A program made the position numbers and the translations under genes. From assembly GCA_002071175.1 (NCBI GenBank), contig MWER01000016.1, forward strand, positions 62,001 to 126,000: a stretch of DNA of 64,000 bases, given 5' to 3'. The number at the start of each line of letters is the position of its first letter. Position 1 is the stretch's first letter. Source of the stretch: Bacteroidetes bacterium ADurb.Bin037. Lineage in GTDB: Bacteria > Bacteroidota > Bacteroidia > Bacteroidales > UBA932. The notes beneath the pieces were generated by a model. The model did no database searches, had not been told where the DNA came from, and was given only the letters and a program-made list of their open reading frames with translations. This document shows, piece after piece, positions 49,754 to 57,893 of the stretch.

Positions 49754-52496
49754 TGTATTTTTCTCTTTGGCATATGGATGTATAAGGACACATCTTGCAA
49801 TTATCAATAAGATTCGTTTGTTTGAACGAAATGTTAAAATTAAACAATTCTTCTAAAAGAAGATTCAAATGGGAGAGAAAGCTTTCACGGAGATCTTTCA
49901 GGATCTCCTGGTTATCGATCTTTTGCTTGTCATAACTGATCATTCCCGCTTCCTTGCCCCTTAAGGCGGTGTACAGGTAAAATAATAACGGTATGGGCAG
50001 ATTGGCCTCTAAATCCGACAATCCGTACAGAAAAACGTAACACAGGATCTGGAATGCATCCCGGTTCTTTGCCGATTCTTTGGGATCAAACAATTTTGCA
50101 ACATCGGAAAAAGAATTCTTTGCAATTCCCGTTTTGTAATCGACGATATGCAGATTTCCATTTCGGATATCCATCCGGTCTATGATCCCTGCAATACCTA
50201 CCTGTCCGTAGCGGCAACTGAACCTTTTTTCAACGTCTGTAACTGTCAGGGGAGCCTGCGATGCATCGTATTGGATAAAACGTTCAGCATATAGAGTTGC
50301 CACTTCAGGAAAGATTATCCATTTGCCCTTTTCTATTGAAATACCTTCTTTATTTTTGTTCTCCAGGTATTTTTCCGCCGTTTTATTCACCAGTTCCCTG
50401 AAACGCGCACGAGGTCGTATCATTTCCAGAATGTCTTCCCTTTTGAGGGCCTTTCCCAGAACAGGTCTGTAGAGTGTTTCCAGAACATTATGAACGATGT
50501 TGCCAATATGAAGGGGATCGGCTTCTTCAAGTGTTTCATTCGGTTCTTTAAGCGATATGACGTATTTGAAATAAAACTTCAACGGGCATGTGATATACGT
50601 TTCCAAAGCGCTGGGGCTTAGGTATTTCTCTTTATCCGGATTCAGGTATTCTTTCAGGATGTCCTGTACGATCCCGGTCTTTTGAACGATCACCGGCTGA
50701 ACTTCCGGTAAAGCATACGTGTAAGTCAACGGAGAAATGGTAATGGAGGAAGCCGGAAGTTCGGAAGAGATCTGACGGATGAAACGGCTCATTTCCCCCT
50801 TAGAAGTACCTTCCGGATTACTGTTCCAGATAAGAAATACATTTTCTGCCCGTTGCAGCAGCCTGTAGAAATAATAAGCCTGGATGGCCGTATGTTGCTC
50901 GGCGAAAGGAAGACCAAAAGCTTTACGAATGTTATACGGAATAATGGAATCGTCACTATAGGCTTTTGGCAGTAAGTTCTCCTGGGCAGATACTATAATA
51001 AGGTTTTCGAAATCAAGGCAGCGGGTTTCCAGAAATCCCATGACCTGTAATCCGGCCAGGGGTTCTCCGCTGAAGGGAACGCTGGCCTGGGAAAGGTGTT
51101 GCCTGATAAGCCTGGCAAAAACATGAATGCCCACGTCAATGTCCGACAGCGATAACTGTAATTTATTGAGAAGTTTTCTCGTCTGTCTTGCTATAGGCAC
51201 TAACATCATATCGGCAGAGGAAAGTTCCTCTGAGTTGTCAATGCTGTCCAGAAGATAGAGAAAACGTTGGTGCAATTCCATAAGGTTTCCGGGCATATTC
51301 TTTAGATGCCCTTCAAGATCCAGGGTGTGGACATAGGGATGCATTTTAATCGCTCTGAAATCTTTTTCGTTCCCGTTATGGGTATAGTACTGCAATAGGG
51401 AATCTATCAATGAATACAGGGATGTCTGACGGAGGGGAAATCCCATGGTAACGTTTATTTCTCCTTTTTCCCCCGTTAAGGTTCCCAATCCGTAAAGGAG
51501 AGGCAGCAACAGGCTCTCATCTGCCAGTATAACGGCCGTACTTGTGTCGTAAGGAAGGGAATACTCCCTGATTATTGCGGGAACTATTTTCGCTTGCACG
51601 ACATGGGAATGGACTGGTATAACCCTGATATTCCTTGGTGACCGTAACAGGGAATGATCCTTATTGTAGCCTTGTGCCGGAGGAAATTCCTTTAGATTTT
51701 CCCTGAGAAAAAGTCCGGCCTCCTGAACGGGATCCTCAATATAAAAAGGATCGTAATCCCAGAAAAAGTCTGCTTTGCCTTTATCCCGGAGGAAACGAAA
51801 CAACTTTTTTTCACATGTGTTCAGCGCATTGAATCCTATGAAGACAAATCGTGAAAATTTGTTAAGAAATTCATTTTCCTTCTCTTCTTCCAGCATATTG
51901 ACCATTTTCCGGTAGATCATTCCTTCGTAGGAAAATTTCTTATTTCTTAGCACTTCATTGAAATCACGGTACAGTTGCGGAAGTGTCTCCCAAATGGACA
52001 TGAAATGAAGGTTCAGGGGATGGTCGGTCTGAACCTGGAAAGAAGACCAGAAAGAACGGAGTACTTCCCGTTGTTCGGGAGAAAGGAAACTAAAATCCTG
52101 TGCTATCCTCTTCAGATCCCTGACGTTATGGAACAAGGCATCTGTGTCGAGCAGGTATTTGTCTGCACGGTCAAAATCCCGGAGCAGTATATTCCCCAAT
52201 GAATAAAAATCCTCAAGGCTTTGATCTTTAACGTTGAGTTTTTTATAAACCTTGTACAGTTCGATCAAAAGGAACAGATGTTCGGTCGCTTTTTCACCTG
52301 TGATCAATTCGGTTAGCTGACTGATACCTGTTGACCGGGGCATCCAGATCTCCTGATCCAAGTGACGGGCCAGTTCCCTTTGGAAGAACAGGGAAGCCCT
52401 TTGCCCTGGAAAAACAAGGCAACAGTGCGAAATATTTTTTCCGTATTTCTGATAGAGCGTTGTGGCCGCAGAATCCAGAAAAGAGATCCCATTCAT
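49746..52496 (-). CDS. AddB-like PD-(D/E)XK nuclease with iron-sulfur site
   Basis: 916 residues. The N-terminal two-thirds resembles an inactivated helicase (no Walker A seen), as in AddB/RexB. The C-terminal nuclease domain begins YLSPSALETYITCPLKFYFKYV with the first cysteine, has LHIGNIVHNVLE and the catalytic IVDYKTG, and ends with CKMCPYTSIC, giving the other three cysteines of a 4Fe-4S cluster. It probably works in double-strand-break resection with an AddA helicase-nuclease, which is not in this window. Start overlaps the upstream lipoprotein stop as ATGA; end overlaps the PgpH-like start by 8 bp. Confidence 0.85.
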   Translation of the reverse strand: MNGISFLDSAATTLYQKYGKNISHCCLVFPGQRASLFFQRELARHLDQEIWMPRSTGISQLTELITGEKATEHLFLLIELYKVYKKLNVKDQSLEDFYSLGNILLRDFDRADKYLLDTDALFHNVRDLKRIAQDFSFLSPEQREVLRSFWSSFQVQTDHPLNLHFMSIWETLPQLYRDFNEVLRNKKFSYEGMIYRKMVNMLEEEKENEFLNKFSRFVFIGFNALNTCEKKLFRFLRDKGKADFFWDYDPFYIEDPVQEAGLFLRENLKEFPPAQGYNKDHSLLRSPRNIRVIPVHSHVVQAKIVPAIIREYSLPYDTSTAVILADESLLLPLLYGLGTLTGEKGEINVTMGFPLRQTSLYSLIDSLLQYYTHNGNEKDFRAIKMHPYVHTLDLEGHLKNMPGNLMELHQRFLYLLDSIDNSEELSSADMMLVPIARQTRKLLNKLQLSLSDIDVGIHVFARLIRQHLSQASVPFSGEPLAGLQVMGFLETRCLDFENLIIVSAQENLLPKAYSDDSIIPYNIRKAFGLPFAEQHTAIQAYYFYRLLQRAENVFLIWNSNPEGTSKGEMSRFIRQISSELPASSITISPLTYTYALPEVQPVIVQKTGIVQDILKEYLNPDKEKYLSPSALETYITCPLKFYFKYVISLKEPNETLEEADPLHIGNIVHNVLETLYRPVLGKALKREDILEMIRPRARFRELVNKTAEKYLENKNKEGISIEKGKWIIFPEVATLYAERFIQYDASQAPLTVTDVEKRFSCRYGQVGIAGIIDRMDIRNGNLHIVDYKTGIAKNSFSDVAKLFDPKESAKNRDAFQILCYVFLYGLSDLEANLPIPLLFYLYTALRGKEAGMISYDKQKIDNQEILKDLRESFLSHLNLLLEELFNFNISFKQTNLIDNCKMCPYTSICQREKYND

Positions 52497-53428
52497 CGTT
52501 TTTGCCTGTAAAATACAGCTGTACCTCTAACTCCGGGAAAAATGCCTGTGTCTCCCAGATGGTATCCCACTGTAGATTGCATGTTATTATAGAAGAAAAC
52601 CAAACAAGACCCCGTTCCGGTGTTTTCAGAAATAGGGGCATAATGGGTTTCCACAGTATTGCCATAGCTGTCATACAGGTAGGAATATTGTCCTGTTTCC
52701 GTCCATGATCCCGAATCAGCGTCCCATATCTGAGTTGTTTCCAGTGTGACGTTGTTTTTCCTGTCATAGGTGTATGTATAGCGGAAAACAGGCTTCCATT
52801 TTCCTGCTGTGTTATCCCAGCTGTCAATCCGCCCTCCTGTCATTTTTCCTCTCTGGTCGTATTTAAATGAATCTCTTATGAAATTTTCCCATCCGCTAAT
52901 GGGGGTAATCAAATGGGTTTTCAATGTGAACCTGCCCTGCAGGGAAATTTCCCGGTTGATCTCACCATTATTCCATTTTTCACGTACAATATACAACAGA
53001 CGTCCCTGGTCGTCGCGGATGTAATGATCCCTGAAAGAATCTTCCCAAAGGTCGGTTCCGGACAGGTAAATCTGATGTGTTTCGGTCTCGGGCTCCCGTG
53101 TGTCCGCTCTATAGTGGCAGATTATCCGGGATATTGGCAGCCATTTCCCCGAAAGGCTATCCCGTTTTTCTTTAACGGCTCCCGTACGTGTGCCGTACAT
53201 ATCGTACGAGTATGAAATCCTGTAATCCCTGTCCCAACTCTTGGTCCCGGTATTCCACATATCTCCTGTTTCAGTAAATGTATTACCTTGTTCATCGTAT
53301 GTGAATTGGTATCGGCCAAGAGTGTTGCCGTTCTGGTCAAAGGTCATGATGGTGCGGGGTTCCCACCAAGAATCACTCATACAACCGGTAAGGATCAATG
53401 CCAGTAAGACGATATGCAGCTTTTTCAT
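52493..53428 (-). CDS. Repeat-containing lipoprotein (YD-like), unknown function
   Basis: 311 residues with signal sequence and lipobox LILTGC (C16). The mature part has about eight imperfect repeats of YxYDxxGNxxxxxxxxWDxxxxxW (for example YTYDRKNNVTLETTQIWD, YSYLYDSYGNTVETHY). This resembles the YD pattern of RHS/wall-associated proteins and the Bacteroidota DUF3836-like proteins, but it is small and has no RHS core or toxin domain. Its stop overlaps the AddB-like start (ATGA). Why a surface repeat protein is coupled to a repair nuclease is unclear. No specific function is claimed. Confidence 0.75.
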   Translation of the reverse strand: MKKLHIVLLALILTGCMSDSWWEPRTIMTFDQNGNTLGRYQFTYDEQGNTFTETGDMWNTGTKSWDRDYRISYSYDMYGTRTGAVKEKRDSLSGKWLPISRIICHYRADTREPETETHQIYLSGTDLWEDSFRDHYIRDDQGRLLYIVREKWNNGEINREISLQGRFTLKTHLITPISGWENFIRDSFKYDQRGKMTGGRIDSWDNTAGKWKPVFRYTYTYDRKNNVTLETTQIWDADSGSWTETGQYSYLYDSYGNTVETHYAPISENTGTGSCLVFFYNNMQSTVGYHLGDTGIFPGVRGTAVFYRQKR

Positions 53429-53458
53429 GTCAGCATATATTATTTATCCGTTCCGTAG

Positions 53459-53859
53459 TGGTGGAGATGGGCGGACTCGAACCGCCGTCCAAACAGCGCA
53501 TCCAAAAGCTTTCTACACGTTTAGCCTGCATATGATTGTCGGAAGGAGACTGCCTGCAGGCACGCCATATCCTCCTTATCTCCTGAAATCTCGTTGTAAA
53601 GCCGGAGATTCTTTACAACCCAGCCCTCTGTGGATGATACCCCATATGCCGGGATCCGGAAGGCGGAAATCCCTGCGGGATACTCGTCTTGCCGGGCCTT
53701 GCCCGGAAAGATTAAGTGATCAGCCTAAGGCCGATCAGGCAGCGAGTGCGTAATTGTTGTTGCCAGTTAAGGCTTGAGTCCTGATATTTAGGAGCCAGAA
53801 CACGAAGCTCCACGTGCTTACTTTCCAATGTCGTCTGCTGTCAAAACCAGAACATCCCC
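53459..53859 (-). ncRNA. ssrA: Transfer-messenger RNA
   Basis: 401 nt. The 5' end GGGGATG pairs with the 3' CATCTCC of the tRNA-like acceptor, the T arm GGTTCGAGTCC is present and CCA is encoded. The tag frame GGC AAC AAC AAT TAC GCA CTC GCT GCC TGA encodes GNNNYALAA, near the GENNYALAA tag I recall for Bacteroidales. Pseudoknot-type stems can be drawn but were not folded. It rescues stalled ribosomes. It has its own -7 element upstream and follows no gene directly. Confidence 0.95.
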
Positions 53860-53869
53860 ATTGTAATGG

Positions 53870-53877
53870 CAAAGATA
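53870..53877 (-). promoter_or_regulatory. -7 promoter element of ssrA
   Basis: TATCTTTG on the minus strand lies 10 nt before the mature tmRNA 5' end, leaving a few nucleotides for RNase P to remove. Exact TAnnTTTG match. Confidence 0.55.
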
Positions 53878-53885
53878 TGAAAAAA

Positions 53886-54539
53886 TCAATGAATCAGAAT
53901 ACGCAGAATGTTGGATAGTCCGTTTGCCGCTGCGACTATCCCCAATATCATAATAGCTATGCCTGCTATACGGTTAATACTCCACAATTGCCTGAGCCTG
54001 AATTTTTTTCTGAAAAGATTCACGGATATGCTCAACAGGAACCACCAAAGTGTAGCCCCAAGGAATACGCCCAGTAATATGGCTGATATGATAAAGGAAC
54101 CTGAACTGCGGTCCACACTGGTACCCAGGAAAGCAAATACGCCGATGATCAAAAAGAGACATCCGGGATTTGTTATGGACATAAGAAATCCGGTCAGGTA
54201 ATCTTCCCAGAATTTCTTTGATTCACGGTTTTGTCTCAGTTGCTTGACCGGATTAGAGGAGTATATGGCCAATCCTATAATCATAAGTACCAGGCCGCTT
54301 ATAAGGAAAAGAAGGTTCTTGTTGTTTTCAATGAAGTTTCTGATGAAAGATAAACTGAGAATAGCCAGCGATGCATATACAACATCTGAAGTCGCCGCAC
54401 CCAAACCGACAACCCATCCTGAACGCTGGCCCTTGCTAAGGGTTCTTTGTATACAGAAAAGACCTCCGGGTCCCAGGGGCATTGACACCGAAAAACCGGC
54501 AATCATTCCCATTAGTAAATTCAGAGGGAAATCACTCAT
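53886..54539 (-). CDS. LysE-family amino-acid exporter
   Basis: 217 residues from MSDFPLNLLMG, with six hydrophobic helices. The family signature is at the start: GMIAGFSVSMPLGPGGLFCIQRTLSKG, with the loop VVGLGAATSDVVYA. It probably exports amino acids or small metabolites; the substrate is unknown. The longer frame to 54653 overlaps the divergent lnt promoter and lacks homology, so I start at 54539. Its end lies just past the ssrA promoter. Confidence 0.85.
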   Translation of the reverse strand: MSDFPLNLLMGMIAGFSVSMPLGPGGLFCIQRTLSKGQRSGWVVGLGAATSDVVYASLAILSLSFIRNFIENNKNLLFLISGLVLMIIGLAIYSSNPVKQLRQNRESKKFWEDYLTGFLMSITNPGCLFLIIGVFAFLGTSVDRSSGSFIISAILLGVFLGATLWWFLLSISVNLFRKKFRLRQLWSINRIAGIAIMILGIVAAANGLSNILRILIH

Positions 54540-54582
54540 AGCCGGTAAAGTTATAAAAAAACAGGTATTTAATAATAATTTG

Positions 54583-54590
54583 TAGATTTG
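54583..54590 (+). promoter_or_regulatory. -7 promoter element of lnt, near-leaderless
   Basis: TAGATTTG matches TAnnTTTG and ends 4 nt before the lnt ATG at 54595, so the message should start at or next to the start codon. No TTTG is present at the usual distance. Confidence 0.5.
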
Positions 54591-54594
54591 TGTT

Positions 54595-56184
54595 ATGAAT
54601 TTTATGCGTAAAAACCTTGTTCTATCTGCTTTATCGGGTATTTTACTAAGCATTCCATTTATTATCCCCCATACCGGCCTTATTATGTTATTTGCCTTTG
54701 TTCCGCTTCTGTGGCTGGAACATTCATTTACCGTGAACGGGAAAAAAGGATGCTGGACCTATTATGCCCTGACTTTTGTTATTTGGAATCTATTGACTGT
54801 ATTCTGGATATGTTACAGCACATTTTGGGGAGGTGTATTTGCCGTATTGGGCAATTCCTTTCAAATGTTTGTCATTTTTGCAGTCTTCCGCAGGGCAAAA
54901 AAATGGTTTTTAAAAAAGGGAAAAAACGATATTTGGGCTTATATTTTTCTGGCTTTACTATGGGTCGCATGGGAATTTTTCTATTTTGATGCAGAAATAT
55001 CATTTCCCTGGCTTGTCCTTGGAAACGGCTTTGCGACCAATGTGAGCCTGGTCCAATGGTACGAAGTCACGGGAGTTCTTGGGGGAAGCCTGTGGATCTG
55101 GATGATCAATCTGATACTTTTATTTATGTTCAGACAGAAAATTACCACAAGAAGGATCATTTTACTGGTTGTCGTAGTTTTTGTTCCTGTTACATTATCA
55201 ATTATCAGATTTTTTACATACAAAGAACCGGATAGACCTGTTCAGATTGTGATCGTTCAGCCAAATATTGATCCCTGGAAGGAAAAATACAGTGTGATGT
55301 CCCAGGCGGAACAAGACAAAAAAATCCTGACGCTTGCCCGGAAACGGATCGATTCTTCCACCCGCTATGTAATTGCCCCTGAGACAAGTGTTCACGAGAT
55401 CATATTGGGTAATTATTTTTCTTCATCTTCTGTACTACTTTACAAACAACTGGTGGAAGAATATCCGGGGACTGCTTTTATTTTTGGAGCCAATACCATT
55501 GGATTTTATCCCGCTTCTTCCAAAAAACCCACTCCGTCAGCACGCCGCTATCAGGACAGGTGGTATGAGGTTTATAATTCAGCTTTGCAGTTGGATTCTT
55601 CTGACCGCGTACAGATATATCACAAATCAAAGCTTGTGGTAGGAAGTGAAAAAATGCCCTACATCAATTTATTTCCGTTTATTGAAAAATTATCATTGAA
55701 CCTTGGAGGTACGACCGGCACTCTTGGCACGCAGAAGGAACGGACGGTTTTTTCAAGGACTGATAACGGTGAGGCTACCGGGGTGGCGATCTGTTATGAA
55801 TCCGTTTACGGAGAGTTTTTTACCGGCTATGTCAAGAATGGGGCCAATTTCATGACAGTTATCACGAATGACGGCTGGTGGAGGAATACCCCGGGATACC
55901 GGCAGCATGTAAGTTATGCTTCCCTTCGTGCGATCGAAACGAGAAGAAGTATTGCACACAGTGCCAATACTGGCACTTCAGCACTGATCAATCAGAAAGG
56001 GGTCCGGCTGGTTCAGACAGAATGGTGGGTCCCCACATCTATAAAGGGCACGTTGAATCTGAACGATTCTATTACCCCGTATGTAAAGTACGGAGATTAT
56101 CTGGGCTGGGTATCAGTCGTATTGATGGCTATTCTTGGTCTTTATTCCATGATCTGTGCCTTGCCCTTACGCAAAAGGGCCTGA
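54595..56184 (+). CDS. lnt: Apolipoprotein N-acyltransferase
   Basis: 529 residues. The N-terminal part has about six membrane helices (to ~200), the middle is a carbon-nitrogen hydrolase domain (about 215-500), and a last helix follows. The catalytic triad is visible: Glu in APETSVHE, Lys in YHKSKLVVGSEKMP, Cys in VAICYESVYGE. It adds the third acyl chain to lipoproteins, of which this window encodes several. Its end overlaps the convergent UbiD gene by 43 bp. Confidence 0.93.
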   Translation: MNFMRKNLVLSALSGILLSIPFIIPHTGLIMLFAFVPLLWLEHSFTVNGKKGCWTYYALTFVIWNLLTVFWICYSTFWGGVFAVLGNSFQMFVIFAVFRRAKKWFLKKGKNDIWAYIFLALLWVAWEFFYFDAEISFPWLVLGNGFATNVSLVQWYEVTGVLGGSLWIWMINLILLFMFRQKITTRRIILLVVVVFVPVTLSIIRFFTYKEPDRPVQIVIVQPNIDPWKEKYSVMSQAEQDKKILTLARKRIDSSTRYVIAPETSVHEIILGNYFSSSSVLLYKQLVEEYPGTAFIFGANTIGFYPASSKKPTPSARRYQDRWYEVYNSALQLDSSDRVQIYHKSKLVVGSEKMPYINLFPFIEKLSLNLGGTTGTLGTQKERTVFSRTDNGEATGVAICYESVYGEFFTGYVKNGANFMTVITNDGWWRNTPGYRQHVSYASLRAIETRRSIAHSANTGTSALINQKGVRLVQTEWWVPTSIKGTLNLNDSITPYVKYGDYLGWVSVVLMAILGLYSMICALPLRKRA

Positions 56185-57893
56185 ATCCTATATGAAGGGG
56201 AGGTTATGGGATCTCCGGCTTTGAGCCGATCCCAATAACTGTCCACAGTCTGTATTGTTTCCATAGAGGAGCAGCATACATTAGGCCAGGGCTTGGTAAC
56301 CCCCCTGTCTCCTTGTTTTTTAGTACAGGCATCTACGTATAAAATCCCGTTCTCAATCCTGGTGTCGCGTATAGGATCCGTTTGACTGATGGCCATCCAG
56401 AGGCACATATCCCTGTCATTCAGGTCTATTTCTTCATCTACGGATATTAGAATAAGTGCTTCTGAACGATTCTTAAGAGGTTCTTTTTCCGATTTGTGAT
56501 AAAATTGATAAGGTTCTGCCGGGATTGAAGAACTTGTGGTGCAGGCTGTAGATTTGGCTGTTGCATCAAGACAGATCTTGCCCCCGAAACCTCGTTGCGG
56601 GGCAGCATGATCTGAAAGGCTGAGCGGACCCCTGCCGAAGAAGGTATCCCTGGAAGGATTGTAATGTTGCCGGATACATTCATTTACCTGAGAACGGTCA
56701 TATACATCAACATGTTCATCTACTAATACCAGCACTTTGTTCAGAGATGTTATTCCGGATCCCCAGAAGGCATGTGCTGTCTTGTGAGTTTGTCCCGGAT
56801 AAAACTTTTTAATGGCTACAATGGCGGCAGAACCGCATCTGCCAAAATAAGGATAACACAATTGTCGTACCCCGGGAGCAACGGACTGCTCCATGTTAGT
56901 TTCTACAAAAGCAGAGATGATTCTGGTAAGGGCTCTACGTGAAAGGATCTGTCCCAGGGATGGAACTATCATGGGCAGCATGGCATTCTTCCTGTGTGTG
57001 ATACAGGTAACATGCATCAGCGGTTCTTTTCCTCCGATGCTGTAAAATCCCGTATTATCACCGCATGCAACCGAAGGTACCGTCTGTGCATTTTTGTCAA
57101 TATAACCTTCAATGACCAGATCACAGTTTTCAGGTACTTCCAGCGGCTGGCTCAGGCATGGGACCATAATGATCGGCTTTTTCCGTAAATATCCGTTAAG
57201 AAGCAACGGATCTACATCTACTGATCTGGGTATCATACTTGTTAATGTATATAACGGATCTCCGCCAAAGAACAAGGCAATGGGAATTCTTCCCTGAGGG
57301 GAGTTGTTGATCAGCAGGGCAGACTGTGAATCAGGTTCAAACCTTACCTGGACCGTAGTTTTGGAATGCCATAGCAATCTTGTCGACTCTATAGAATAAC
57401 TATTCATGTAAGGATTCCTGATAATTAGGGGCACTTCATGAATGCTGTGCGCCTGATCATAGGGACGGTTTCTAAGGAAGGGGATCCTGTTCAGATCCGG
57501 GGGAAAGAGCGCAATTTCCTGACATGAACCGACATTGCCGGTTTTGGGAGCATACTGGGTAATTTCTGAAAAAGGCGGTTTCCTGAGAAACCGGTTGCCG
57601 GCTTGATTTTGTGCAATAGCCTTATAAAAGCCGGATATCCTTGTGTATATTTCATCCGTGCTTTCCATGTCAAAAGCCATCAATATCCGGTTTTCGGAAG
57701 AAAAAATATTGCTGATAACCGGGAAATCGGTCCCGGTATTATTAAATAGGAGGGCTTTGCCACCACCAGGCAGACTTGCCTGACGGTCGGTGATTTCAGC
57801 TATTTCAAGGTTCGGTTCTATAAAACGGTTGACGGTAAGCAATTCGTCTTTCTGACGGAGTTTTTTCAAAAAATCGTCAAAATAATGAATCAT
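56142..57893 (-). CDS. UbiD-family prenylated-flavin decarboxylase
   Basis: 583 residues. UbiD fold: N-terminal MIHYFDDFLKKLRQKDELL, then NRIPFLRNRPYDQAHSIHEVPLIIRNP near the prFMN site and CDLVIEGYIDKNAQTVPSVACGDNTGFYS in the middle. The SLGQILSRRALTRIISAFVE and LVDEHVDVYD segments follow. It could act in menaquinone or other aromatic-acid decarboxylation. menA elsewhere in the window makes a quinone link attractive but not proven. It is coupled by ATGA to the double-thioredoxin gene upstream. No UbiX is visible. Confidence 0.82.
   Translation of the reverse strand: MIHYFDDFLKKLRQKDELLTVNRFIEPNLEIAEITDRQASLPGGGKALLFNNTGTDFPVISNIFSSENRILMAFDMESTDEIYTRISGFYKAIAQNQAGNRFLRKPPFSEITQYAPKTGNVGSCQEIALFPPDLNRIPFLRNRPYDQAHSIHEVPLIIRNPYMNSYSIESTRLLWHSKTTVQVRFEPDSQSALLINNSPQGRIPIALFFGGDPLYTLTSMIPRSVDVDPLLLNGYLRKKPIIMVPCLSQPLEVPENCDLVIEGYIDKNAQTVPSVACGDNTGFYSIGGKEPLMHVTCITHRKNAMLPMIVPSLGQILSRRALTRIISAFVETNMEQSVAPGVRQLCYPYFGRCGSAAIVAIKKFYPGQTHKTAHAFWGSGITSLNKVLVLVDEHVDVYDRSQVNECIRQHYNPSRDTFFGRGPLSLSDHAAPQRGFGGKICLDATAKSTACTTSSSIPAEPYQFYHKSEKEPLKNRSEALILISVDEEIDLNDRDMCLWMAISQTDPIRDTRIENGILYVDACTKKQGDRGVTKPWPNVCCSSMETIQTVDSYWDRLKAGDPITSPSYRIQALLRKGKAQIME

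Noticed and set aside
52493..53428. RHS/YD-type toxin or contact-dependent system
   Set aside because: The repeats resemble YD but the protein is only 311 residues, has a lipobox and no RHS core, toxin tail or immunity gene.
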